Below, one piece after another: positions 14,568 to 23,108 of a stretch of 25,629 bases of DNA. The stretch's first letter is position 1, and every line of letters begins with the position of its first letter. Made by a program: the position numbers and the translations under genes. Source of the stretch: JBGVMW01 sp045122835 (GTDB lineage: Bacteria > Bacillota > Clostridia > Lachnospirales > Lachnospiraceae); the NCBI GenBank assembly GCA_045122835.1, contig JBGVIB010000089.1, forward strand, positions 1 through 25,629, written 5' to 3'. A model generated the notes under the pieces. The model was not told where the DNA came from and did not search any database. It saw only the letters and a list, made by a program, of their open reading frames with translations.

Positions 14568-15884
14568 TTGACAAGCATGATACTGACCAAGTCATCCATG
14601 TTTATTATCGGACCAGTGGCTTCGTTACTGGGCTATCTGATGGATGCTATTTATAATTTTTTAGATTTAGTAGGGATTCCAAATATTGGTTTATCTATTA
14701 TTCTTTTTACATTAATTATTTATCTATTGCTGACGCCGCTTACTTATAAGCAGCAGAAGTTTTCGAGAATGCAGACAAAAATGATGCCGGAAATACAGGC
14801 AATTCAGAAAAAATACGAAGGTAAAAGAGACAATGAATCTGCAATGAAGATGAATGAAGAAACGAAAATGGTGTATGAAAAATACGGCGTTTCTCCAAGT
14901 GGTAGCTGTGTACAGTTGTTAATACAGATGCCAATTCTTTTAGCTTTATATCAGGTAGTATATAGAATCCCTGCTTATGTAGATTCTGTAAAAAATATTT
15001 ATTTAAGTCTTGTAAATAAAATGATGTCTATAGATGGCATTGCTGCTTACATGCAGGAGGTTGGCAAGTCAAAAGGATTTGGAAGCAGTGATTTCACCGG
15101 AGAAGGTGCAAGAAATGCATTCGTGGATGTATTAAATAAATTTTCTTCATCAGATTGGAATGCATTGAGTGAAAAGTTTCCTGATTTATCAGGTTCTATT
15201 GCTTCCACAACACAGGAACTTGAGCAGGTAAATAACTTTTTAGGTTTAAATATTGGAAATTCACCATCTGACATTATGTCATCTGCATGGGCGGCAGGTT
15301 CTTTCCTGTTAGTATTAGGTGCAATTATGATTCCTGTATTATCTGCCCTTACACAGTGGGTAAATGTACAGTTATCTATGGCAATGTCAGAAGCAAATAA
15401 GGCAAATGGAAACAAGCAGCAGCCAGGTACCAATGACCAGATGATGGCATCTATGAAAATGATGAATAATGTAATGCCAATTATATCAGCCTTTATGTGC
15501 TTTACATTACCGTCAGGTCTGGGTATATACTGGATATGTGGTGCGGTGATCCGTTCTGTTCAGCAGGTTGTAATCAATCGTATATTAGGTAAGGTTGATA
15601 TGGATGAACTGATTGCTAAGAATATGGAAAAGGCAAAAGAAAAACGTGAAAAAATGGGAATTGCATCGGAACAATTAATTAATAATGCCAATGCAAATAC
15701 AAAAAGAATTCAGACCATGGCTAATGGTGGTGAGTCATCAAAGCAGGCAACGACTCAGGCAGAGAGAGAGGAAAAGCTTCGCAAAGCAAATGAATATTAT
15801 AAGAATGCTTCAAAGAATCCAAATAGTCTTGCCGCAAAAGCCAACATGGTGAAACAGTTTGAGGAAAAGTCGAAAAAGAAGTAG
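14568..15884 (+). CDS. yidC: Membrane protein insertase YidC/Oxa1
   Basis: It inserts membrane proteins alone or with Sec. The 438-residue protein has hydrophobic segments near residues 11-33, 38-58 (IGLSIILFTLIIYLLLTPL), 108-127 (QLLIQMPILLALYQVVYRIP), 235-262 and 300-330 (PIISAFMCFTLPSGLGIYWI). A charged cytosolic tail from about 340, rich in K, E and N, resembles ribosome-binding tails. There is no lipoprotein cysteine near the N-terminus, unlike Bacillus SpoIIIJ. A Ser/Asn-rich region at about 145-230 enlarges the loop between core segments. The start is TTG at 14568, because AGGAGG (14555-14560) lies seven bases upstream; an ATG at 14577 is too far. Confidence 0.95.
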   Translation: MTSMILTKSSMFIIGPVASLLGYLMDAIYNFLDLVGIPNIGLSIILFTLIIYLLLTPLTYKQQKFSRMQTKMMPEIQAIQKKYEGKRDNESAMKMNEETKMVYEKYGVSPSGSCVQLLIQMPILLALYQVVYRIPAYVDSVKNIYLSLVNKMMSIDGIAAYMQEVGKSKGFGSSDFTGEGARNAFVDVLNKFSSSDWNALSEKFPDLSGSIASTTQELEQVNNFLGLNIGNSPSDIMSSAWAAGSFLLVLGAIMIPVLSALTQWVNVQLSMAMSEANKANGNKQQPGTNDQMMASMKMMNNVMPIISAFMCFTLPSGLGIYWICGAVIRSVQQVVINRILGKVDMDELIAKNMEKAKEKREKMGIASEQLINNANANTKRIQTMANGGESSKQATTQAEREEKLRKANEYYKNASKNPNSLAAKANMVKQFEEKSKKK

Positions 15885-15896
15885 GGGGAAGTCGTA

Positions 15897-16631
15897 ATGA
15901 ACGATTATATTGAGATTTCTGCAAAAACAGTAAATGATGCAATTACGGAAGCTACCATTCGTTTAGGAACATCAAGTGATAACATTGAGTATGAAGTAAT
16001 TGAAAAAGGAAACAATGGATTCTTAGGAATAGGTGCTAAAAATGCGGTGATTCGTGTAAACCTGAAATTTACATTAGATGGGGCTGTAAAGAAATTTTTA
16101 CTTGATATGTTCAAGGCTATGAATATGGAAGTCAATGTTGAAATAAAATATGACGATATTGATAAGTCTATGGATATCGAATTAACAGGTGACGAAATGG
16201 GTGTCTTAATCGGTAAAAGAGGTCAGACATTAGATTCCATCCAATACTTAGCGAGCTTAGTGGCGAATAAGTACAGTGAAGATTATATCCGTGTAAAGGT
16301 AGATACAGAAGACTACAGAAAACGTCGCCGTGATACTTTAGAGAACCTTGCTAAGAATATTGCATATAAGGTAAAGCGTACAAGAAGGAGTGTATCATTA
16401 GAGCCAATGAATCCATACGAAAGACGTGTGATTCATGCAGCTTTGCAGAATGATGGGTTTGTGGTGACTCATAGTGAAGGGGAAGAACCATTTAGATATG
16501 TAGTAGTTGCACCTAAAAGAGAAAATAGAGGCAATTACCAGAGAACCGGTTCTAGGACCTATGGTGGATATAGAAAGAACTATAATAATTCATACAATAA
16601 AAAAGAAGAATATGCTAATGTAGAAGAATAA
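15897..16631 (+). CDS. jag: Jag/KhpB (EloR) RNA-binding protein
   Basis: The 244-residue protein has three domains: a Jag-N domain at about 1-52 (EISAKTVNDAITEATIRLG, GFLGIGAKNA), a KH domain at about 75-150 with GKRGQTLDSIQYLASLVAN, and an R3H domain at about 155-208 with NPYERRVIHAAL. A basic Gly/Tyr/Asn-rich tail (RTYGGYRKNYNNSYNKK) follows. In Streptococcus and relatives this protein pairs with KhpA to bind small RNAs and affects cell elongation. It lies 12 bases after yidC, its normal partner gene, with AGGGGAAG upstream, and a strong hairpin follows its stop. Confidence 0.94.
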   Translation: MNDYIEISAKTVNDAITEATIRLGTSSDNIEYEVIEKGNNGFLGIGAKNAVIRVNLKFTLDGAVKKFLLDMFKAMNMEVNVEIKYDDIDKSMDIELTGDEMGVLIGKRGQTLDSIQYLASLVANKYSEDYIRVKVDTEDYRKRRRDTLENLAKNIAYKVKRTRRSVSLEPMNPYERRVIHAALQNDGFVVTHSEGEEPFRYVVVAPKRENRGNYQRTGSRTYGGYRKNYNNSYNKKEEYANVEE

Positions 16632-16636
16632 GGATG

Positions 16637-16664
16637 ACGCCTGTCCGGTTGGACAGGCGTTTGC
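16637..16664. terminator. Terminator between convergent jag and mtnN
   Basis: ACGCCTGTCC (16637-16646) pairs perfectly with GGACAGGCGT (16651-16660) around a GGTT loop. The T-run is short (TTTGCTGT), but the ten-pair GC-rich stem and its place between convergent genes support termination of both. Confidence 0.8.
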
Positions 16665-16674
16665 TGTAATGAGA

Positions 16675-17373
16675 TTAAAATTCTGCTAACATTGCCCTCA
16701 ACAGGTTGACGGAGTGTGCAATGGCTTTCTTTTCAAAGGTAGGATAGTCTTCGGTAGCACTGTCGTCTGCTTTGTCAGAAATGGCACGAAGGATAACAAA
16801 TGGAATGTTATTTAAGTAGGCTGTCTGGGCGATTGCGGCACCTTCCATTTCCGTGCAGAAACCGTTGAAATTATTACAAATACGGTTTTTTACATCCTTA
16901 TCGGAAATAAACTGGTCACCACTGACAATACGTCCGATATGTGTGTGAATATCCGGATTTACCTGTTGGCACGTTTTTTCAGCAAGGTTAATTAAGTGCT
17001 TATCTGCTGAAAAGGAAAGGGTATCCATACGCGGAATCTGACCTAGCGGATAGCCAAATCCGGTAGCATCCATATCATGATGAAGTACGTCAGAAGAAAT
17101 GACAATATCACCAATGTCAATAGCTGCATTTAAGGAACCGGCAATACCAGTATTAATCACATAATTAACCTGGAAAAGATCTGCTAAAATCTGTGTGCAG
17201 GCAGCAGCATTTACTTTACCAATTCCGCTGCGTACCAATACAACCTGTTTGCCAGACAAGGTACCTTTGTAAAATACCATGGAGGCTTTTGTGGTAGTGG
17301 ATTCTATCGTCATTTCTTCTTTTAAAGCAGCTATTTCTTCGTCCATAGCACCAATAATTCCGATTGTAGTCAT
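16675..17373 (-). CDS. mtnN: 5'-methylthioadenosine/S-adenosylhomocysteine nucleosidase
   Basis: It cleaves adenine from methylthioadenosine, S-adenosylhomocysteine and 5'-deoxyadenosine, recycling methyl-transfer and radical-SAM by-products. The 232-residue length matches Pfs/MtnN. The N-terminus MTTIGIIGAMDEEIAAL carries Glu12. TEMEGAAIAQ carries Glu177, equivalent to E. coli Glu174, and RAISDKAD carries Asp200, equivalent to Asp197. NTGIAGSL is the phosphorylase-fold motif. It is a single gene on the opposite strand to its neighbours and transcribed head-on to replication. AAAGG lies about 13 bases before the ATG. A 14-bp palindrome (17421-17434) sits about 50 bases upstream and might be an operator. 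Confidence 0.95.
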   Translation of the reverse strand: MTTIGIIGAMDEEIAALKEEMTIESTTTKASMVFYKGTLSGKQVVLVRSGIGKVNAAACTQILADLFQVNYVINTGIAGSLNAAIDIGDIVISSDVLHHDMDATGFGYPLGQIPRMDTLSFSADKHLINLAEKTCQQVNPDIHTHIGRIVSGDQFISDKDVKNRICNNFNGFCTEMEGAAIAQTAYLNNIPFVILRAISDKADDSATEDYPTFEKKAIAHSVNLLRAMLAEF

Positions 17374-17504
17374 AATAGTATGTGTCCTTTCTTGTGTTGA
17401 AAATATTAAAACTATTGAAAAAATGTATACATTTGGTACTTTTTAAAGCATTACAAATTACCAATAATTTTTATCAAGATTTAGTATACAATAAGGATTC
17501 CTCA

Positions 17505-17533
17505 TTGTGCAATATGAAATTGTCTGTTATAAT
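17505..17533 (+). promoter_or_regulatory. Promoter of mnmE-mnmG-rsmG
   Basis: A -35 TTGTGC (17505-17510) and a perfect -10 TATAAT (17528-17533) are separated by 17 bases. A TG three bases before the -10 makes it an extended -10 promoter. The predicted leader is about 60 bases. Confidence 0.7.
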
Positions 17534-17598
17534 TACGTGGGTTTAAAAATGAAAGATAAGCAATTATATAGAGTTTATTAAGAAGGTTGTGAATAGAT

Positions 17599-18978
17599 AT
17601 GTTTGAAACGTTTGATACCATTGCAGCCATTGCAACGGGACTTACAAATTCGGGAGTAGGAATTATAAGAATCAGCGGCCCGGAAGCAGTAGCAGTGGGG
17701 GACCGTTTGTTTCGAAGTAAAAAAGTAACTGCATTAAAGGATGTAAGCACCCATACGATTCATTACGGTCATATATATGATGGAGAGGAATTAGTAGATG
17801 AAGTACTAACATCAGTTATGTTAGCCCCTCATACATTTACCGGAGAAGATACCGTGGAAATTAACTGCCATGGCGGTGTAATGATTATGGAAAAAATTGT
17901 AAAGCTGGCAGTAAAATGTGGTGCCAGACCAGCAGAACCGGGGGAGTTTTCAAAGCGTGCATTTTTAAATGGAAAAATGGATCTGACCAAGGCAGAAGCG
18001 GTAATGGAATTGATTCATGCCAGTAATGAATATGCCTTAAAAAGTTCTGTGAACCAGTTAAAGGGTGTGGTGGCTGAGAAAATAAAATCTATGAGAGAGC
18101 GGATTATTTATGAGATTGCATTTATTGAATCTGCATTAGATGATCCGGAGCATATCAGTATTGATGGTTATAGTGAAAAGTTAGGCGGTATTGTAGTTGG
18201 TCTTATTCAGGAAATGGAAACACTTCTTAGAACATCTAAAAATGGTAAGCTGGTAAAAGAAGGGATTAAGACAGTAATTGTAGGTCGTCCAAATGCAGGA
18301 AAATCTTCCTTTTTAAACCGTCTGGTTGGAGAGGAAAGGGCGATTGTTACTGACATTGCAGGAACCACAAGAGATGTATTGGAAGAAACGATTTTACTTG
18401 ATGGGATTCAATTGAATCTGGTAGATACAGCAGGTATTCGTAAGACAGAAGATGTGGTTGAAAAAATTGGTGTAGAGAGAGCCAAACAATACGCAGATAA
18501 GGCAGATTTGATTATTCATATTATTGATGCATCTGTAGCACTAGATACAGATGATGAAGAAATTCTATCTATGATTGGTGATAAGAAAGCTGTTATTTTA
18601 TTGAATAAATCAGACTTGACAAGTGTTGTGAAAAAAGCGGATATTGAAAGTAAAGTGGGCATGCCGGTAATTGAAATATCAGCGAAAGAAAATACTGGTA
18701 TTGATGATTTTATTGGAACGATAAAGCAATGGTTTTTGTCAGGTGAAATAGATTATAATCATGAAGTGATTATTACAAATGTACGTCATGAGCATTTGTT
18801 AGAGGAAGCATTAGAAAGCCTTCGAATGGTGCAGGAAAGTGTAAAGGCAGAGTTGCCGGAAGATTTTTACTCTATTGATTTAATGAATGCGTATACTTCC
18901 TTGGGACTCATTATTGGGGAAGAAATTGAGGACGATTTGGTTAATGAAATTTTCAGTAAGTTTTGTATGGGTAAATAA
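17599..18978 (+). CDS. mnmE: tRNA modification GTPase MnmE
   Basis: With MnmG it forms the complex that adds (carboxymethyl)aminomethyl groups to wobble U34 of certain tRNAs. The 459-residue protein has an N-terminal folate-binding domain starting FDTIAAIATGLTNSGVGIIR. An inserted G domain carries GRPNAGKSS (229-237), GTTRD (255-259), DTAG (276-279) and NKSD (336-339). The C-terminal FCMGK is a variant of the FCIGK motif, whose Cys is needed for modification. The ribosome site (AAGG) is weak and about 12 bases upstream. mnmG starts 14 bases after the stop. Confidence 0.97.
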   Translation: MFETFDTIAAIATGLTNSGVGIIRISGPEAVAVGDRLFRSKKVTALKDVSTHTIHYGHIYDGEELVDEVLTSVMLAPHTFTGEDTVEINCHGGVMIMEKIVKLAVKCGARPAEPGEFSKRAFLNGKMDLTKAEAVMELIHASNEYALKSSVNQLKGVVAEKIKSMRERIIYEIAFIESALDDPEHISIDGYSEKLGGIVVGLIQEMETLLRTSKNGKLVKEGIKTVIVGRPNAGKSSFLNRLVGEERAIVTDIAGTTRDVLEETILLDGIQLNLVDTAGIRKTEDVVEKIGVERAKQYADKADLIIHIIDASVALDTDDEEILSMIGDKKAVILLNKSDLTSVVKKADIESKVGMPVIEISAKENTGIDDFIGTIKQWFLSGEIDYNHEVIITNVRHEHLLEEALESLRMVQESVKAELPEDFYSIDLMNAYTSLGLIIGEEIEDDLVNEIFSKFCMGK

Positions 18979-18992
18979 AGGAGGATATATCC

Positions 18993-20873
18993 ATGCCTTG
19001 TGTAGAAAAATATATAGATATTGCTGTTGTAGGTGCCGGGCATGCTGGCTGTGAAGCTGCATTAGCCTGTGCAAGATTAGGATTAGAGACAGTGGTGTTT
19101 ACTGTAAGTGTAGACAGTATTGCATTGATGCCATGTAATCCCAATATTGGAGGAAGCTCGAAAGGGCACCTGGTAAGAGAAATCGACGCCTTAGGCGGAG
19201 AGATGGGAAAAAATATTGATAAGACATTTATCCAGTCTAAGATGTTAAATGGTTCTAAAGGACCGGCAGTCCATTCACTAAGAGCCCAGGCAGACAAGCT
19301 GGCATATTCAAGAAGTATGCGTGAGGTGTTAGAGAATACAGAACATTTGACCGTTAAGCAGGCAGAGGTTACAGATATTGTAGTTGAGGATGGTGTGTTA
19401 AAGGCCGTAAAAACACAGACAGGTGCTACTTATTATTGTAAGGCGGCGGTGCTTTGTACAGGAACGTATTTGCGTGCCAGATGCCTGACTGGGGAAAGTA
19501 TTACCCACACAGGGCCAAATGGCTTAATGGCAGCCAACCATTTAACAGATTCCTTAAAGGAAAATGGAATTGAAATGTTTCGCTTTAAGACAGGAACACC
19601 GGCGCGAATGGATGCCAGAACCATTGATTTTTCTAAGATGGAGGAGCAGTTTGGTGATGAGAGAGTGGTGCCATTTTCTTTTTCCACAGATCCGGAGTCT
19701 GTACAAAAGAAGCAAGTGTCCTGTTACCTCACATATACCAATGAAAAAACACATGAAATTATTCGCGCTAATTTAGACAGATCTCCAATTTATGCAGGGA
19801 TTATAGAGGGAACCGGTCCAAGATACTGCCCATCTATTGAAGATAAGGTAGTGAAATTTGCAGATAAAGAAAGACATCAGGTATTTATTGAGCCAGAAGG
19901 CTTGTATACCAATGAGATGTATGTAGGTGGTATGTCAAGTTCCCTGCCAGAGGATGTGCAGGAAGCTATGTATCATACCGTACCGGGATTAGAAAATGCT
20001 AAAATAGTTCGTAATGCCTATGCAATTGAGTATGATTGCATTAACCCAAGACAGTTAGACCCGACACTGGAATTTAAGGCAATTAAGGGCTTATTTAGTG
20101 GCGGACAGTTCAATGGAAGCTCAGGTTATGAGGAAGCTGCTGCACAGGGACTTGTGGCGGGGATTAATGCTGCAAGAAAAACTTTAAACAAGGAAATGCT
20201 TATTCTAGATCGTTCAGAAGCTTATATTGGTGTGTTGATAGATGATTTGGTAACAAAGGAGACACATGAGCCATACCGCATGATGACATCCAGAGCGGAA
20301 TACCGACTGTTGCTGCGTCAGGATAATGCAGATATTCGATTAAGAAGAAAAGGATATGAGGCAGGTCTTATTAGTCAGGAACAAATGGATGCGTTAGAGT
20401 TAAAAGAACAGCAGATTGAGGCAGAAATTAAACGTTTATCTAATACTTATGTGGGAACATCACAAGAGGTACAGGAATTGTTAGAACAGTATGAGAGTAC
20501 CCCCCTAAAATCAGGTACCACATTAGAAGAGTTGATTAAACGTCCGGAGCTTGATTATGCAAAACTTGCACCACTTGATACAGAGAGACCAGCTTTATCA
20601 GATGCTGTAACAGAGCAGGTAACCATTCATATTAAGTATGAGGGCTATATTAAACGCCAGTTAAAGCAGGTAGAGCAGTTTAAGAAATTTGAAAGTAAGA
20701 AGATACCTGAAAATTTTGATTATGATGATGTATCAAGTCTTCGTACTGAAGCAAGACAGAAGTTGAAAGAATACAGACCGGTAAATATCGGTCAGGCGTC
20801 CAGAATCTCTGGTGTATCCCCAGCAGATGTTTCGGTGTTGTTAGTTTATATGGAACAGATGAAAAAGCATTAG
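18993..20873 (+). CDS. mnmG: tRNA uridine 5-carboxymethylaminomethyl modification enzyme MnmG
   Basis: It is the FAD-dependent partner of MnmE in modifying tRNA wobble uridines. The 626-residue length is usual. The FAD Rossmann motif is VVGAGHAGCEAALACARLG (12-30). MPCNPNIGGSSKGHLVREID and GLFSGGQFNGSSGYEEAAAQG are signature blocks, and the C-terminus (ASRISGVSPADVSVLLVYM) holds the MnmE-binding helices. An AAGGAGG site precedes the ATG. It lies between mnmE and rsmG in the standard operon order. Confidence 0.98.
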   Translation: MPCVEKYIDIAVVGAGHAGCEAALACARLGLETVVFTVSVDSIALMPCNPNIGGSSKGHLVREIDALGGEMGKNIDKTFIQSKMLNGSKGPAVHSLRAQADKLAYSRSMREVLENTEHLTVKQAEVTDIVVEDGVLKAVKTQTGATYYCKAAVLCTGTYLRARCLTGESITHTGPNGLMAANHLTDSLKENGIEMFRFKTGTPARMDARTIDFSKMEEQFGDERVVPFSFSTDPESVQKKQVSCYLTYTNEKTHEIIRANLDRSPIYAGIIEGTGPRYCPSIEDKVVKFADKERHQVFIEPEGLYTNEMYVGGMSSSLPEDVQEAMYHTVPGLENAKIVRNAYAIEYDCINPRQLDPTLEFKAIKGLFSGGQFNGSSGYEEAAAQGLVAGINAARKTLNKEMLILDRSEAYIGVLIDDLVTKETHEPYRMMTSRAEYRLLLRQDNADIRLRRKGYEAGLISQEQMDALELKEQQIEAEIKRLSNTYVGTSQEVQELLEQYESTPLKSGTTLEELIKRPELDYAKLAPLDTERPALSDAVTEQVTIHIKYEGYIKRQLKQVEQFKKFESKKIPENFDYDDVSSLRTEARQKLKEYRPVNIGQASRISGVSPADVSVLLVYMEQMKKH

Positions 20874-20881
20874 GAGGCATT

Positions 20882-21610
20882 ATGGAGCAATACGATTATT
20901 CGAAGTTCTTAAAAGGATTAGAAGATTTTCATATTACATTAACAGAGAAGCAATTATGCCAGTTTACCAGATTTTATGAGCTGTTAAATGAATGGAACAA
21001 GGTGATGAACTTAACTGCAATTACAGAATGGGAGGAAGTGCTCTGTAAGCATTTCTTAGATAGTTTATCTATCATAAAAGTGACTGACTTTGAACAGGTT
21101 CAGACAATACTTGACCTTGGAACAGGAGCAGGATTTCCGGGAATTCCCTTAAAAATATTATTTCCAGATAAGAAATTTGTACTTCTGGATTCTCTGAATA
21201 AAAGGATTAAGTTTCTTGATAATGTTGTAAAAGAATTGGGCTTATCTAATATTGAACTGATCCATGGAAGGGCTGAAGATTTTGCTAAGAAAAAAGAATA
21301 CAGGGAGCAATTTGATTTATGCGTATCAAGAGCGGTAGCCAACTTATCCACCTTATCAGAGTATTGTATTCCCTATGTGAAAAAAAATGGATATTTTATC
21401 TCGTATAAGGCAGTTAGTGCAGGAGAGGAGTTAGTTACAGCTGAAAAAGCAATTGGGGTGTTAGGAGGCGAACTGGTAAGTACAGAAGAATTTTTATTGC
21501 CAGATTCTGATATTACAAGAGCATTTATTGTGATAAAAAAAGAACGAAATACGTCACCTAAATATCCTAGAAAAGCGGGATTACCGGCGAAAGAGCCCTT
21601 AGGTAAATAA
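20882..21610 (+). CDS. rsmG: 16S rRNA (guanine-N7)-methyltransferase RsmG
   Basis: It methylates N7 of G527 (E. coli numbering) of 16S rRNA using S-adenosylmethionine. The 242-residue protein has the family N-terminus (FYELLNEWNKVMNLTAITEW), the SAM-binding motif ILDLGTGAGFPGIPLKI (76-92), and SRAVANLSTLSEYCIPYVKKNG. The C-terminal tail SPKYPRKAGLPAKEPLG is typical. The start follows the mnmG stop by eight bases with AGGAGG in between. Unlike many Firmicutes, parA/parB or noc do not follow; a terminator and a minus-strand hydrolase gene come next. Confidence 0.97.
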   Translation: MEQYDYSKFLKGLEDFHITLTEKQLCQFTRFYELLNEWNKVMNLTAITEWEEVLCKHFLDSLSIIKVTDFEQVQTILDLGTGAGFPGIPLKILFPDKKFVLLDSLNKRIKFLDNVVKELGLSNIELIHGRAEDFAKKKEYREQFDLCVSRAVANLSTLSEYCIPYVKKNGYFISYKAVSAGEELVTAEKAIGVLGGELVSTEEFLLPDSDITRAFIVIKKERNTSPKYPRKAGLPAKEPLGK

Positions 21611-21668
21611 AAAGGAGTGCAGGCATATTGGACAAAATGAGATTCCGTAGTTGCCTGCACTCTTTTTA
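21611..21668. terminator. Bidirectional terminator of rsmG and the hydrolase gene
   Basis: GAGTGCAGGCA (21615-21625) pairs perfectly with TGCCTGCACTC (21652-21662) around a 26-base loop and is followed by TTTTTATAATTTT. The preceding AAAAAG gives a T-run on the other strand. It lies between two convergent stops. Confidence 0.88.
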
Positions 21669-21673
21669 TAATT

Positions 21674-22618
21674 TTATAAATAGAGAGAAATCGTATCTAA
21701 AAACTTCTCTGCCATTTCCATATGTGGGAAATGCTTTGATTTTTCAATGGTAGTAGCTTCAATAGAAGAATTCCATTCCTGATAGCCACTAATTGTGTCT
21801 GAAATATTTGCTTCCTTTTCACCACCTATAATATAAATAGACTGGTTAATGGATTTTAAAGCAGGAAGAATATTGACATTAAGATAACCGCCGATTAAAC
21901 TGGCATATAAATATCTGCCTGCAGAGTGTTCTAAGTGAGCAGCCTCATAAAAGCTATAAATATGTGCATCTTCCACTTTAAATGGATTGTAGAAGTAATG
22001 TTCAATAAACTCGTGATCAAAATTATATTTACCTGTAAGTATGTGATAAATAGAGGTTCCAATAATTGGTATCTCCAAAAGAAATTTTAATGTTTTTGTC
22101 TTTTTGGAAGGTATTTTGTTTAGCTGCTTTAAATTATCCGGATTTACCAAAACGATTCTATTGAATAAGGTATCGGAATAGTGACATGCCATCAGAACCA
22201 GTTGGGCGGAACTGCCAGAGGTGATGACATCTGTTTTATGTCCGATTACATTTTTGATAAAATCAGAAAGTAACTGTACATATAAAAAATTAGTATAGGT
22301 TAATCTTGGCTTTTCAGAACGACCACAGCCAAGCAGATCAATAGTATATACAGTATGGCTTTTGGAAAGTTCACTTACAACAGCATTCCATTCCTGACCG
22401 GAACCACCAGCATTTAAGTCGTGAATGAGTAGTAGTGGGTTACCAGAACCCTGTTTATCATAATATAATTTACCAAAGCGCCAGTCATAATAATTCCCGG
22501 ATTTAATCGGGAGTAATTCCTTTATTGTTGCAATAAAATTAACCAAAAGATTTATGCTATGTAAAAGAATAATGGCTAAAGCACTATGAAAAAATAAATT
22601 TTTAAATTTTTTTTTCAT
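21674..22618 (-). CDS. Membrane-anchored alpha/beta hydrolase, substrate unknown
   Basis: The 314-residue protein starts with basic MKKKFKN and one hydrophobic segment (about 9-31), then an alpha/beta-hydrolase domain. PLLLIHDLNAGG (61-72) is the oxyanion-hole strand. The nucleophile elbow is SGSSA (134-138) with Ser136, a departure from GxSxG but within the small-x-Ser-x-small pattern. The acid is probably Glu267 or Glu269 in IIGGEKEANI, and His296 in KSKHFPHME is the base. The N-terminal segment may be a signal anchor that places the enzyme outside the membrane. GGAGG precedes the ATG. It is a lone gene, head-on to replication. An esterase, lipase or haloperoxidase-like role cannot be decided. 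Confidence 0.85.
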   Translation of the reverse strand: MKKKFKNLFFHSALAIILLHSINLLVNFIATIKELLPIKSGNYYDWRFGKLYYDKQGSGNPLLLIHDLNAGGSGQEWNAVVSELSKSHTVYTIDLLGCGRSEKPRLTYTNFLYVQLLSDFIKNVIGHKTDVITSGSSAQLVLMACHYSDTLFNRIVLVNPDNLKQLNKIPSKKTKTLKFLLEIPIIGTSIYHILTGKYNFDHEFIEHYFYNPFKVEDAHIYSFYEAAHLEHSAGRYLYASLIGGYLNVNILPALKSINQSIYIIGGEKEANISDTISGYQEWNSSIEATTIEKSKHFPHMEMAEKFLDTISLYL

Positions 22619-22662
22619 AAGAAACCTCCAGTATTATATGTTATAGAAATAATTGTTTATTT

Positions 22663-22689
22663 GTAACTATTCAGTGTCATCATAGTTAC
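22663..22689. repeat. Solo 27-bp end of family A upstream of the hydrolase gene
   Basis: It begins GTAACTATTCAG and ends CATAGTTAC, the same hairpin as at 8837-8863 and at the left end of the complete element (4085). It sits 45 bases upstream of the hydrolase start, inside its leader or promoter, where it could affect expression. Confidence 0.8.
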
Positions 22690-22781
22690 AGCTATGCATT
22701 TCTATATCAACTTTACAACAGTTTCTTTATTATTTCAAGGTTTAATTCTTATACTAGTATAGTGTATTCGAAACAACTCAA

Positions 22782-22892
22782 CTGAATCACTTGTCTATTT
22801 TTTTGATTGCGCATGTCAAAAAGTCTCAACGTAGCCCGCTACGTCTATGTTTTTTGATATGCACACTCAGAAAAATATTCTGCGTGATTCAG
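22782..22892. repeat. 111-bp nested cruciform element
   Basis: Three nested inverted repeats share one centre. The outer pair is CTGAATCAC (22782-22790) with GTGATTCAG (22884-22892). The middle pair is GCGCATGTCAAAAA (22809-22822) with TTTTTGATATGCAC (22851-22864), 12 of 14 paired. The inner pair is ACGTAGC (22829-22835) with GCTACGT (22838-22844), perfect around CC. A further CGCAGAA (22911-22917) can pair with TTCTGCG (22878-22884). It has no coding content and fills much of the 490-base gap between the hydrolase and kinase genes. Confidence 0.75.
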
Positions 22893-23003
22893 AGATATCT
22901 GGTAAAACTTCGCAGAATAACTTTTTTCATAACAAGATATTATAAAAATAAAGCAGATAAAATTTTTTACACATAAAATATGAAAAAAGATTCACAAATC
23001 ATT

Positions 23004-23032
23004 TTGACTAGGGTAGAAAATTGGTATATAAT
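23004..23032 (+). promoter_or_regulatory. Promoter of the two-component operon
   Basis: A -35 TTGACT (23004-23009) and a perfect -10 TATAAT (23027-23032) are separated by 17 bases. The predicted start near 23039 leaves a leader of about 70 bases. The near-consensus sequence suggests constitutive vegetative expression. Confidence 0.82.
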
Positions 23033-23108
23033 AATTATGCTTTAGTTTGTGTACGGACTTTAATACATTAAAGTGCAAAGTAAATTGTTTTAATAACTAT
23101 AAAAAACG

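Noticed and set aside
17421..17434. 14-bp palindrome upstream of mtnN as a defined operator
   Set aside because: It is AT-rich and single. No known regulator motif was recognised, so it is noted under mtnN only.
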